This document shows positions 1 to 7,446 of a DNA stretch of 15,751 bases, in pieces. Where the stretch lies: contig JAKLLP010000001.1 in NCBI GenBank assembly GCA_023150055.1, positions 17,879 to 33,629 on the forward strand. Reading direction: 5' to 3'. How positions within the stretch are numbered: position 1 is the stretch's first letter; every line of letters starts with the position of its first letter. The notes under the pieces were generated by a model that worked only from the letters and a program-made list of their open reading frames with translations, searched no databases and was not told the origin of the DNA. This DNA comes from Gammaproteobacteria bacterium (lineage in GTDB: Bacteria; Pseudomonadota; Gammaproteobacteria; Steroidobacterales; GCA-2729495). The position numbers were made by a program, and so were the translations under genes.

Positions 1-2
1 CG

Positions 3-716
3 GCGCCGGCCCGTAACGCCGATCCGGCCGAACTCGAACGGTTCAACAGCCTGGCGAGCCGCTGGTGGGACACTCGCGGCGAAATGCGGCTCCTGCATCG
101 CATGAACCCGGTCCGGGTCGGCTTCATGAAGGAACGCGCGTCGATCGATGGCGCCCGCTGTCTCGATGTGGGCTGCGGCGCGGGCATTCTCTGCGAGGCG
201 CTGGCCCGCGAGGGCGCCGAGGTCCACGGTATAGACCTGGCGCCCGACTCGCTGGCCGTCGCGCGCCTGCACCAGCGGGAGAGCGGCCTAGACCGGATCG
301 GCTATCGGCAGGTGAGCGTCGAGGAACTCGTGGCCGAGGAGGCTGGACGATACGACATCGTTACCTGCCTCGAGATGCTCGAACACGTGCCCGACCCCGC
401 CTCTGTCATTGCCGCCTGTGCGCGGCTGGTGCGCCCGGGGGGCGACGTTTTCTTCTCCACCATCAATCGCAGTGCGAGGGCCTTCGCCCTGGCGATACTC
501 GGAGCCGAGTACCTGCTCGGCCTCCTGCCGCGCGGCACGCATGATTTCAAGCGTTTCATACGCCCATCCGAGCTCGACGGATGGGCCCGGGCGGCAGGAC
601 TGTCGTTGACTGATATCGCCGGCCTCAGTCTCCCGCCAGGCAGCGACGAGTTTCACGTCGGCAGCAACGTGGACGTCAACTACATTGCGCATTTCCGGCG
701 GCTGGCGTCACCATGA
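3..716 (+). CDS. ubiG: Ubiquinone biosynthesis O-methyltransferase UbiG (5' truncated by window)
   Basis: UbiG is a SAM-dependent methyltransferase that carries out both O-methylations of ubiquinone biosynthesis. The frame is open from base 3 with no start codon before the conserved N-terminal block (ERFNSLASRWWD, bases ~36-72), so the true start lies upstream of the window. Only a short N-terminal piece is missing. Visible family marks are the SAM-binding glycine motif LDVGCGAGILCE (~162-197), the EMLEHVPDP block (~372-398), GGDVFFSTINR (~438-470) and a C-terminal DVNYIAHF. These match UbiG rather than generic methyltransferases. The ATG at 84 is internal to conserved sequence and is not the start. 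The stop overlaps the next start by 4 nt (ATGA), indicating translational coupling to the phosphatase gene. Confidence 0.96.
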   Translation, partial: APARNADPAELERFNSLASRWWDTRGEMRLLHRMNPVRVGFMKERASIDGARCLDVGCGAGILCEALAREGAEVHGIDLAPDSLAVARLHQRESGLDRIGYRQVSVEELVAEEAGRYDIVTCLEMLEHVPDPASVIAACARLVRPGGDVFFSTINRSARAFALAILGAEYLLGLLPRGTHDFKRFIRPSELDGWARAAGLSLTDIAGLSLPPGSDEFHVGSNVDVNYIAHFRRLASP

Positions 717-1402
717 CATCGCGCCCCAGCGCCATGCTCTTCGATCTGGACGGAACGCTGCTCGATACGGCACCCGACATGGTTCCGTCACTGAACCACC
801 TGCTCATGGAAGAAGCGTGTGCGCCACTGCCTTACGAACTGGCGAGAGCGCAGGTGTCCAATGGCGTGCCCGGGCTGCTCCGCCTGGCCTTCGGCGAACT
901 GCCCGAGGCCGAGCACGAGCGGCTGCGGCGACGGTACCTGCAGATTTATTCGGGGCGGCTGGCTAGCGGTACTCGCCTTTTCGACAACATGGACCGGGTG
1001 CTCGCGCGGATCGAGGAACTCGCCATCCCCTGGGGCGTGGTGACCAACAAGCCATCTGCGCTGACCGAGCCCCTGCTGGAGCAACTCGGCTTGCGAGCCC
1101 GTTGCGCCTGCGTGGTCAGCGGTGACACCACCGCGCGGCGCAAGCCGGACCCGGCACCCGTGCTGCATGCCCTGCACCTCATCGCGGCCGACGCAGGGTC
1201 GGCCATTTACGTCGGCGACGCCGCCCGCGACATCCTGGCCGGACGCGCGGCCGGTGCGCGCACGGCGACCGCCCGTTATGGCTACATCCCTGCCGGGGAA
1301 GAAACGGACGCATGGGGCGCGGACTATGCTATCGATGACCCGATCGAGCTCCTGACGCTGCTCGAACCGGCGCTCCCGGACGAGCGTTCGAGACGGTCAT
1401 GA
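713..1402 (+). CDS. HAD-IA phosphatase, phosphoglycolate phosphatase / MupP type
   Basis: A 229-aa haloacid dehalogenase superfamily phosphatase. All four HAD motifs are present: DLDGT at residues 11-15 (nucleophile D11, acid/base D13), Thr111 in VVTNKPS, Lys144 in RRKPDP, and GDxxxD at 168-173. The segment between motif I and Thr111 has the size of a C1 helical cap. Automatic annotation would say phosphoglycolate phosphatase (Gph). In Pseudomonas the HAD gene directly after ubiG and before the yciK-like SDR is MupP, the N-acetylmuramate-6-phosphate phosphatase of peptidoglycan recycling. Position here therefore favours MupP (inference), and the sequence alone does not fix the substrate. The start overlaps ubiG by ATGA and the stop overlaps rmuC by ATGA. 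Confidence 0.93.
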   Translation: MTSRPSAMLFDLDGTLLDTAPDMVPSLNHLLMEEACAPLPYELARAQVSNGVPGLLRLAFGELPEAEHERLRRRYLQIYSGRLASGTRLFDNMDRVLARIEELAIPWGVVTNKPSALTEPLLEQLGLRARCACVVSGDTTARRKPDPAPVLHALHLIAADAGSAIYVGDAARDILAGRAAGARTATARYGYIPAGEETDAWGADYAIDDPIELLTLLEPALPDERSRRS

Positions 1403-2694
1403 CGTCGAGTTCGTCGGCATGGATATCCCTGGCGATTGCCGCGCTGCTGCTCGGCATGCTCATCGGCGCGCTGCTGGCCGCGCTGAGATCTCGAAACCGT
1501 CATGCCGTCCTCACCGGGGAAATCGTCCGCCTCCAGGCGGCTTTACAGGGACAGGAGGCGCTCGCGAACGAACGGGCGGTGGCTCTGGCCCAGGCGGAAG
1601 ACCGGCTCGCCGCTGTCTTCGGCCGCCTGGCCGACGAATCGCTTTCACGCAACAGCGAGGTGTTCCTGCGGCTTGCCCAGGAGAACCTGCTGCGTCATCA
1701 GGAACGGGCAGGAAGTGACCTGGCCGAACGGCAGAAGGCGGTCGCCGAGCTGATCAAGCCGATCGGCGATGCGCTCGACAAGGCGACGCGGCAGATCGCC
1801 GAGATCGAAAAAGAGCGCTCCGCAGCGTTCGGCGGCATCAAGGCACAGCTGGTGGCCATGGCTGCCGACCAGCAGCTGCTGCAGGCGGAAACCCGCAACC
1901 TGGTGAATGCGCTGCGCCGGCCCGAGGTCCGGGGGCGCTGGGGCGAGATGACCTTGCGCCGGGTCGCAGAACTCGCCGGCATGGTCGAGCACTGCGATTT
2001 CGTGGAGCAGACAACGGTCAGCGCGACGGACAGCACCATCCGCCCCGACATGGTGGTGCGGTTGCCCGACCGCGGTGAACTGGTGGTCGACGTCAAGACA
2101 CCGCTCGATGCCTACATCGAAGCCATCGAGGCCCACACCGAGCAGGACCGGAAGACGGCGCTGCAGCGGCATGCCCGCAACGTTGCGGAACGGGTGCGGG
2201 AATTGTCGGCAAAAGCCTACTGGGCGCAGTTCGCGACCAGCCCCGAGTTCGTGATTCTCTTCATTCCGGGCGACCAGTTCCTCTCCGCGGCGTTGAGCGA
2301 GAATCCCGGGCTGCTCGAGGACGCCCTGCGCAACAAGGTCGTGCTGGCCACGCCCTCCAGCCTGGTGGCATTGCTGAAGGCGATCGCCTACGGCTGGCGG
2401 CAGCTTTCGCTCGCTCAAAACGCGGAGCAGGTCCGGCGCCTCGGGCAGGACCTGTATGAGCGTCTGGCGCCGTTCACGACGCACCTCGCCCGGCTCGGGC
2501 GCCAGCTCGAAGGCAGCGTGCGCACCTTCAACGAGGCCGTGGGGTCGCTGGAGCGCAAGGTATTGCCCGGTGCGCGCCGACTTGCTGAACTGGGCATCTC
2601 CGGCCGCCATGACCTGGAATCGCCGTCCGCGATCGAGACGCTGCCCCGCTCGCCCTCACTCGCACCCGGTACGAGCGAGCTTCCTGGCAAATAG
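1399..2694 (+). CDS. rmuC: DNA recombination protein RmuC
   Basis: A 431-aa RmuC family protein, predicted to be a membrane-tethered nuclease-like factor that limits recombination at inverted repeats. Residues 8-29 form one N-terminal transmembrane helix, followed by a long Ala/Gln/Glu-rich coiled coil (~40-165). The family signature RGRWGE lies at 178-183. DVKTPL at 231-236, preceded by PDMVVRLPD, is the expected PD-(D/E)xK-like core with D231 and K233. A second conserved stretch, around residue 290, reads ILFIPGDQFLSAAL. The C-terminus after ~400 is Pro/Ser-rich and probably disordered. The ATG start overlaps the upstream phosphatase stop by 4 nt, so it is the third coupled gene of the ubiG operon. 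Its length is slightly below E. coli RmuC. Confidence 0.95.
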   Translation: MTSSSSAWISLAIAALLLGMLIGALLAALRSRNRHAVLTGEIVRLQAALQGQEALANERAVALAQAEDRLAAVFGRLADESLSRNSEVFLRLAQENLLRHQERAGSDLAERQKAVAELIKPIGDALDKATRQIAEIEKERSAAFGGIKAQLVAMAADQQLLQAETRNLVNALRRPEVRGRWGEMTLRRVAELAGMVEHCDFVEQTTVSATDSTIRPDMVVRLPDRGELVVDVKTPLDAYIEAIEAHTEQDRKTALQRHARNVAERVRELSAKAYWAQFATSPEFVILFIPGDQFLSAALSENPGLLEDALRNKVVLATPSSLVALLKAIAYGWRQLSLAQNAEQVRRLGQDLYERLAPFTTHLARLGRQLEGSVRTFNEAVGSLERKVLPGARRLAELGISGRHDLESPSAIETLPRSPSLAPGTSELPGK

Positions 2695-2747
2695 GCGGCG
2701 GCAGCCTGCTATTTTGTCGCGCATTACCCTTTTTCGAGAAAGACCCG

Positions 2748-3515
2748 ATGAATCCAGCCATGTCGTCCACCGATCCGCGCGGCTACACGGTCCCCGACGG
2801 ACTTCTGCGCGAGCGCGTGATTCTGGTTACGGGCGCCGGCCGCGGCATCGGCAAGGCTGCGGCGCTCGCCTTCGCCGCACACGGCGCAAGCGTCGTCCTC
2901 CTCGGTCGCAACGCGCAACAACTGGAGGATGTGCACGCCACCATCACCGCGGCAGGCCACCCGGAGCCCGCGATCGCGGTGATGGACCTCGCGCGGTCCC
3001 TGGCCCCGGCATATCTCGACCTGGTCGAGCAGCTGCGTCAACGCTACGGGCGTCTGGACGGCCTCCTGCACAATGCGGGAATACTCGGCCATCGCACGCC
3101 GATCGAGCAGTACGACGTCGCCACCTGGCACGAGGTCCTGCACGTCAACCTGACCGCCCCATTCGTCCTGACGCAACTGATGATTCCGCTGCTGCGAGCG
3201 TCAGCCGATGCATCCATCGTCTTCACCAGCAGCAGTGTCGGCCGCCGTGGCAGGGCGTACTGGGGCGCTTACGCGGTCTCCAAGTTCGGAATCGAAGGGC
3301 TGGCGCAGGTGCTCGCCGACGAACTGCAGAACGTCTCGCGCATCCGGGTCAACTGCCTCAACCCCGGTGGAACCCGTACCCGCATGCGCCGCCAGGCGTA
3401 CCCGGGCGAGGCACCCGAGGCGCGGCCGGAGCCTGCCGCCATCATGGCCCCTTACCTTTATCTGATGGGTCCCGACAGCCGGGGAGTGACCGGCCAGAGC
3501 TTCGACTGTCAGTAG
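2748..3515 (+). CDS. yciK: YciK-family short-chain dehydrogenase/reductase
   Basis: A 255-aa classical SDR with a Rossmann fold. The cofactor loop is TGAGRGIG at 28-35, NAG lies at 109-111, Asn134 is in the HVNLTAPF block, and Ser162, Tyr175 and Lys179 complete the catalytic tetrad (YxxxK in AYAVSK). The N-terminal DGLLRERVILVTGAGRGIG and the LFDCQ-like end (SFDCQ) resemble E. coli YciK, a conserved SDR whose physiological substrate is not established. It lies 53 nt after rmuC, so it may be the last gene of the ubiG operon. The first ATG (2748) has a weak purine-rich sequence (gagaaag) upstream; an in-frame ATG at 2760 is an alternative. It converges on rluB. Confidence 0.9.
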   Translation: MNPAMSSTDPRGYTVPDGLLRERVILVTGAGRGIGKAAALAFAAHGASVVLLGRNAQQLEDVHATITAAGHPEPAIAVMDLARSLAPAYLDLVEQLRQRYGRLDGLLHNAGILGHRTPIEQYDVATWHEVLHVNLTAPFVLTQLMIPLLRASADASIVFTSSSVGRRGRAYWGAYAVSKFGIEGLAQVLADELQNVSRIRVNCLNPGGTRTRMRRQAYPGEAPEARPEPAAIMAPYLYLMGPDSRGVTGQSFDCQ

Positions 3516-3560
3516 TTGTGACGAGTCCCGGCAGGCGGCGCAGGGACGATCAGTACTGCG

Positions 3561-3577
3561 CGACGGGATAGCCGTCG
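3561..3577. terminator. Possible hairpin between convergent yciK and rluB
   Basis: Bases 3561-3566 (cgacgg) and 3572-3577 (ccgtcg) form a perfect 6-bp stem with a 5-nt loop, extendable by a G-T and a C-G pair. It sits in the 75-bp gap where the two operons meet tail to tail. No T-run follows on either strand, so a classical intrinsic terminator is not supported. A bidirectional attenuating hairpin is the most that can be said. Confidence 0.25.
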
Positions 3578-3590
3578 TGGCCGCCAAGCG

Positions 3591-4430
3591 TCAGCGACGG
3601 GTCAGCCTCTCAGGCAGCGGCAGGCCCACCGCCCGATACAGTTCGCACTGGTCCTCACCGATCAGCTCACGATAACGGCCACGGGGCAAATGCCGCGGCA
3701 AAGCGAGCGGACCGAAGCGCACCCGGATCAGCCTGCTGACCTGGCAGCCGACGGCCTCCCACAAGCGCCGCACGATCCGGTTGCGGCCCTCGCTCACGCT
3801 GACGCGGTACCAGTGGTTGCTGCCGCTGCCGCCCTCGGCAGAAACCTCGCTGAACCGCCCCACGCCATCATCGAGCGCAACCCCGGCAAGCAGGCGGTCG
3901 ATATCGGCCTGCTGCGGAGCGCCCCGCAGCCGAACCGCGTACTCGCGCACCATCTCGCCGGACGGATGCATCAACGCATGCGCAAGGGCCCCATCGGTGG
4001 TGAAGATCAGCAGCCCGGAGGTGTCGATATCGAGGCGGCCAACCACCACCCAGCGCGAGCCATGCAAAGGAGGCAGTGAATCGAAAACTGTGGGCCGTCC
4101 CTGCGGGTCGCTGCGGGTACAGACTTCGCCGATGGGTTTATGGTAGATCAACACGCGCGAGATGGCCTGCCTGTGCCGGGGGGCGGCCCGAATGGCGCGC
4201 CCGTCCACGGCAATCCGCTCGCGACCCGTCACCTTGTGTCCCAGCGACGCCTGCTTGCCGTCTACGGTGACCCGGCCGGCCCTGATCCAGCCCTCAATCT
4301 GCCGCCGCGACCCGGCACCGGTAGCTGCCAGCCATTTCTGCAGCCGCTCGGCCGCTGGCGCTGTCCTGCTAGGCTGTTTGCGGACGGCCTTCTCTGCGGC
4401 TGAACGAGCGGTCTTCGCTGACCGGATCAC
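3591..4430 (-). CDS. rluB: 23S rRNA pseudouridine synthase RluB
   Basis: A 279-aa RsuA/RluB/RluE/RluF family protein that isomerises uridine to pseudouridine in 23S rRNA (U2605 in E. coli). Residues 1-25 are a basic Ala/Lys/Arg-rich leader. An S4 RNA-binding domain covers ~27-75 (AERLQKWLAATGAGSRRQIE), then the catalytic domain contains GRLDIDTSGL at 131-140 with catalytic Asp134. Later motifs are EGRNRIVRRLWEA and the VSRLIRVRFGPLALP block, typical of RluB. It is the last gene of the minus-strand operon, and its ATG overlaps the scpB stop by 4 nt (4427-4430). The scpA–scpB–rluB order is a widespread conserved cluster. Confidence 0.94.
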   Translation of the reverse strand: MIRSAKTARSAAEKAVRKQPSRTAPAAERLQKWLAATGAGSRRQIEGWIRAGRVTVDGKQASLGHKVTGRERIAVDGRAIRAAPRHRQAISRVLIYHKPIGEVCTRSDPQGRPTVFDSLPPLHGSRWVVVGRLDIDTSGLLIFTTDGALAHALMHPSGEMVREYAVRLRGAPQQADIDRLLAGVALDDGVGRFSEVSAEGGSGSNHWYRVSVSEGRNRIVRRLWEAVGCQVSRLIRVRFGPLALPRHLPRGRYRELIGEDQCELYRAVGLPLPERLTRR

Positions 4431-5182
4431 CGGCCCAGCAGCGAGACGACGGTAGCGGTCGCGCGCGGTTGATCAGCCGAGGCCTCCCCGCTCTCGGCGG
4501 GCCTCGCCTCGCGCGCCGCGTCCAGCGAGGCGACGCTCGCCGGCTCATCGGGCAAGCCTGCATCTGGCGCATGCACCAGCACGGCCGGGGCGCCCGGTGG
4601 ACCTTCCTCGGCGCTGAACTCCCCATCGGGAAGCTCGAGCTGGGGACTGATCCGTTCCAGATCGCGAATCTCGGCGAGCGGCGGCAAGTCCTCGAGCTGC
4701 TTCAAACCGAAATAATCGAGGAACTCCCGGGTCGTCCCGTACATGGCCGGCTTGCCAGGCACGTCGCGATACCCCACCACCTTGATCCAGTTCCGCTCCA
4801 GCAGGGTACGGATGATGTTCGTGGTGACCACGACCCCCCGAATCTCCTCGATATCGCCGCGCGTGACGGGCTGGCGGTAGGCGACGATCGACAGTGTCTC
4901 CATCAGCGCGCGCGAGTAGCGTGGCGGCCGCTCTTCCCACAGTCTCGCAAGCCACGGCGTCATCGCGCTGCGAACCTCGATACGAAAACCGCTCGCGACC
5001 TCGTTGAGGTCGATGCCGCGCCCAGCATAGTCCTCCCGCAGTGCCGCCAGCGCCTCGCGAATGTCGCTCTTCGCGGGGGCGTGTTCTTCGCCAAACAGGC
5101 CGCGAACCTGGTCCAGGCTGAGCGGACGGCCTGCGGCGAGCAAGGCCGCCTCGACGATGTGCTTGATCTGATCTCGATCCAT
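4427..5182 (-). CDS. scpB: Segregation and condensation protein B (ScpB)
   Basis: A 251-aa subunit of the SMC–ScpA–ScpB condensin that organises and segregates the chromosome in the cytoplasm. Two winged-helix domains are visible: residues ~1-85 (IVEAALLAAGRPLSLDQV...) and ~88-165, with the hallmark ETLSIVAYRQPVTRGDIEEIRG and the FLDYFGLKQLEDLPPL end of the folded part. From ~177 to 251 there is an acidic, Pro/Ala/Glu-rich tail of about 75 residues without recognisable structure, probably disordered and longer than in short ScpBs such as that of Bacillus. It starts 6 nt after the scpA stop and overlaps rluB by ATGA. Confidence 0.95.
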   Translation of the reverse strand: MDRDQIKHIVEAALLAAGRPLSLDQVRGLFGEEHAPAKSDIREALAALREDYAGRGIDLNEVASGFRIEVRSAMTPWLARLWEERPPRYSRALMETLSIVAYRQPVTRGDIEEIRGVVVTTNIIRTLLERNWIKVVGYRDVPGKPAMYGTTREFLDYFGLKQLEDLPPLAEIRDLERISPQLELPDGEFSAEEGPPGAPAVLVHAPDAGLPDEPASVASLDAAREARPAESGEASADQPRATATVVSLLGR

Positions 5183-5188
5183 GGCTTG

Positions 5189-6118
5189 CTAGTCCTCGGT
5201 TGCCGTCTCAGTACTGGCGAGCGCCGCCACCGGGCCGGCGGTGGTCGAGACGCGTATGTGAATGGGCGCAAACGCTTCGGCCTGGACGACCTCTATCAGG
5301 GACTCCTTGAGGAGTTCGAGCAGGGCAAGAAACGTCACGGTAACGCCCATGCGGCCCTCCCGCGGATCGAACAGCCGGTGGAATTCCTGGAACCCGCCTT
5401 CAGTCAACCGCTCCAGGACCTCCGACATGCGCTGCCGGACCGACAGCGGCTCGCGCTGGATGTGGTGGTGCGCGAACATCTCCGCCCGGCGGATCACTTC
5501 GTGAAATGCGAGCAGCATCTCCTTGAGGGTGACATCCGGCAGCTTGGTGACGACCGGCTTCTCGACTACCTCTGCCATGGTCTGGTGCACATCGCGCTCG
5601 AGCCTCTGCAGGGAATCGATCTCCTCTGCAGCCTGCTTGAACCGCTCGTATTCCTGCAGACGACGCACCAGCTCCGCGCGCGGGTCAGACTCCTCTTCCT
5701 CTGCGGTCTGCGGGCGCGGCAGAAGCATCCTCGACTTTATCTCTGCCAGCATTGCAGCCATCAGCAGGTACTCTCCGGCCAGCTCGAGCTGCAGCTCCTC
5801 CATCAACTCGATGTAATTGACGTACTGCCGCGTGATCTCGGCAATCGGGATGTCGAGGATGTCGAGGTTCTGCCTGCGGATCAGGTACAGGAGCAAATCG
5901 AGCGGGCCCTCGAAGGCTTCTAGGAATACCTCGAGCGCGTAAGGCGGAATGTAAAGGTCGCGAGGCAGTTCGGTGACGGGTTGCCCCTCGACGATTGCGA
6001 ACGGCATTTCACCCTGTGCGGGCTGTCCATGCGCCGGGTCCTCCGGCAGGAAGGGTTCGGCCGGCCGGTCCGCGACCAGACTCAGGCGTGCAGCACCGGC
6101 TGCTTTATCCGCTGTCAT
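5189..6118 (-). CDS. scpA: Segregation and condensation protein A (ScpA kleisin)
   Basis: The kleisin that bridges SMC heads and binds ScpB. The family core begins FLEAFEGPLDLLLYLI, then NLDILDIPIAEITRQYV, and GEYLLMAAMLAEIKSRMLLP, the usual ScpA N-terminal helices. The C-terminal winged helix includes VTVTFLALLELLKES. I chose the ATG at 6118 (309 aa) because it overlaps the upstream protease stop by ATGA and has an A/G-rich Shine-Dalgarno (aaggggg, 6 nt spacing). An in-frame ATG at 6148 would add 10 residues. About 50 residues of low-complexity Ala/Pro/Glu-rich sequence precede the core, longer than usual. scpB follows after 6 nt. Confidence 0.94.
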   Translation of the reverse strand: MTADKAAGAARLSLVADRPAEPFLPEDPAHGQPAQGEMPFAIVEGQPVTELPRDLYIPPYALEVFLEAFEGPLDLLLYLIRRQNLDILDIPIAEITRQYVNYIELMEELQLELAGEYLLMAAMLAEIKSRMLLPRPQTAEEEESDPRAELVRRLQEYERFKQAAEEIDSLQRLERDVHQTMAEVVEKPVVTKLPDVTLKEMLLAFHEVIRRAEMFAHHHIQREPLSVRQRMSEVLERLTEGGFQEFHRLFDPREGRMGVTVTFLALLELLKESLIEVVQAEAFAPIHIRVSTTAGPVAALASTETATED

Positions 6119-6789
6119 CCCGTACCCCCTTTTATCCCCGACGCCCACAGCACGAACTGCTGGACCGCGATAAACAGCGGCCCGAGGATGTCGTCGAGAA
6201 CTCCGATTGCCAGCAACGCGACGACGATTATAAGACCGTAGGGCTCGAGCGAATCCAATCGTTGCCCGAGTGCCGGTGGCAACAGGCCGCGGAGCATGCG
6301 CGCCCCGTCGAGCGGTGGTATAGGCAGAAGATTAAATACCGCCAGTAACACGTTGAAAAAAAGACCTTTCGCGCAGATAGATCCGAGAAAAACTCCGGCT
6401 CCGCCCCAAGCGTTGACGAAAGGCTCCAGCAAGCGGAACAGCAGCACCCAAGTGATGGCCATGGCGATATTCGCCACGGGCCCCGCGGCCGCGATCAGGA
6501 TCATGTCACGGCGCGGATCGCGCAACGCCCGCGGATTGATCGGTACCGGTTTCGCCCAGCCGAATATGAAGCCGCCCAGAATCAGCATCACCAGCGGCAC
6601 GACTACGGTGCCCACCGGGTCGATGTGGCGCACTGGATTCAGACTCAGCCGGCCGAGCATCTCGGCAGTCCGGTCACCAAAGCGTCTTGCCATCCAGCCA
6701 TGCGCCGCCTCGTGCAGCGTGATCGCGAACAGCAGCGGGATGGCCGATACGGCGAGAGTGCGGATGAGCGCGGCAGGATCCGGCAGCAT
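6115..6789 (-). CDS. Site-2 protease family (M50) zinc metalloprotease
   Basis: A 224-aa polytopic membrane protein of the short S2P/YwhC type. The zinc-binding HExxH lies in the first part (HEAAHGW, about residues 26-32), the second conserved block AGPVANI is near 103, and the third ligand motif NLLPIPPLDGARML is near 153, with the Asp of PLDG as metal ligand. There are four to six hydrophobic segments. No PDZ domain is present, unlike RseP. The substrate is unknown. The family is commonly found beside scpA. The ATG at 6789 is preceded in frame by a GTG at 6792. Neither has a Shine-Dalgarno, but a perfect TATAAT lies just upstream (see the promoter entry). It overlaps scpA by ATGA. Confidence 0.92.
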   Translation of the reverse strand: MLPDPAALIRTLAVSAIPLLFAITLHEAAHGWMARRFGDRTAEMLGRLSLNPVRHIDPVGTVVVPLVMLILGGFIFGWAKPVPINPRALRDPRRDMILIAAAGPVANIAMAITWVLLFRLLEPFVNAWGGAGVFLGSICAKGLFFNVLLAVFNLLPIPPLDGARMLRGLLPPALGQRLDSLEPYGLIIVVALLAIGVLDDILGPLFIAVQQFVLWASGIKGGTG

Positions 6790-6795
6790 CACCGG

Positions 6796-6801
6796 ATTAT
6801 A
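6796..6801 (-). promoter_or_regulatory. Perfect -10 box immediately before the site-2 protease
   Basis: On the minus strand bases 6801-6796 read TATAAT. Six bases separate it from the A of the ATG at 6789, the spacing normally found between a -10 box and the transcription start. The 19-nt gap after yciO holds no ribosome binding site. No good -35 is seen 16-18 nt upstream, which falls inside the yciO 3' end. If used, it would give a leaderless transcript for S2P–scpA–scpB–rluB. Confidence 0.45.
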
Positions 6802-6811
6802 CGGGGCGTGT

Positions 6812-7432
6812 TCAGGCGAAGCTCGCAGTCGCGCCCCGGCCCTCGCGCAGGACCAGCGGAAAGCGGCCCGTGAGGTCGATCACCGAGGTCGGTTCCACGC
6901 CGCAGTTACCGCTGTCGATCACGAGGTCGACGCGGCCGCCGAGACGCTTGGCGATATCGTCCGGCTCGTTGACAGGCACATCATCACCAGGCAGCAGAAG
7001 GGTCGAGCTCATGACGGGCTCGCCGAGCGCCTGCAGTAGCGCCTGCGGCACCGGGTGATCGGGGACCCGGATGCCGATGGTGCGTCTTTTCGGGTTCTGC
7101 AGCCGCCTTGGCACCTCCCGCGTGGCGGGCAGGATGAAAGTGTACGGCCCGGGCGTATGCGCCCGCAGCAGTCGGTACGCCCAGTTCTCCACGCGCGCAT
7201 AGGTGGCGATTTCCGACAGGTCCCGGCAGACCAGCGTGAAATTGTGGTGGCGGTCGGTGCGCCGGATCTGGGTGATCCTGTCTACCGCGTCTTTCGCGCC
7301 CATCTGGCAGCCGAACGCATAACAGGAGTCCGTCGGATAGACGATCAGGCCGCCCTCGCACAATACCGCCACCGCCCGCGCGATCAGCCGCGGCTGCGGG
7401 TTGACGGGGTGGATGCTCAGCCGCTCGGTCAT
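6812..7432 (-). CDS. yciO: YciO family protein (Sua5/YciO/YrdC fold)
   Basis: A 206-aa member of the YrdC-like family, related to the L-threonylcarbamoyladenylate synthases TsaC/Sua5, which act in tRNA t6A37 formation. The opening IHPVNPQPRLIARAV, GGLIVYPTDSCYAFGC, HNFTLVCRDLSE, TPGPYTFILPAT, EVPRRLQNPKRRTIGIRVP and the end TSVIDLTGRFPLVLREG track E. coli YciO closely along the whole length, so YciO is preferred to TsaC. YciO's physiological role is less settled than TsaC's. I took the ATG at 7432 because the family N-terminus begins there; an upstream in-frame start at 7480 would add 16 unlikely residues. It heads the minus-strand operon, 19 nt before the site-2 protease. Confidence 0.92.
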   Translation of the reverse strand: MTERLSIHPVNPQPRLIARAVAVLCEGGLIVYPTDSCYAFGCQMGAKDAVDRITQIRRTDRHHNFTLVCRDLSEIATYARVENWAYRLLRAHTPGPYTFILPATREVPRRLQNPKRRTIGIRVPDHPVPQALLQALGEPVMSSTLLLPGDDVPVNEPDDIAKRLGGRVDLVIDSGNCGVEPTSVIDLTGRFPLVLREGRGATASFA

Positions 7433-7440
7433 GGTTGCGC

Positions 7441-7446
7441 ATTGTA
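7441..7446 (-). promoter_or_regulatory. Near-consensus -10 box before yciO
   Basis: On the minus strand 7446-7441 reads TACAAT (5 of 6 matches to consensus), ending 8 nt before the ATG at 7432. The only purine-rich stretch (gggag) is about 16 nt from the ATG, too far to act as a Shine-Dalgarno. No convincing -35 is visible. If real, the start point would lie at or almost at the initiation codon. Confidence 0.35.

Noticed and set aside
1645..2610. 321-codon minus-strand frame inside rmuC
   Set aside because: RmuC motifs are intact on the plus strand; the antisense frame shows no domain.
2456..3571. 371-codon plus-strand frame across the rmuC end and yciK
   Set aside because: It overlaps the complete SDR in another frame and is an Arg/Pro-rich shadow sequence.
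4469..5923. 484-codon open frame on the plus strand antisense to scpB and scpA
   Set aside because: It mirrors two clearly conserved genes on the other strand, has no family resemblance and is rich in Arg/Leu/Gln, as expected for a high-GC shadow frame.
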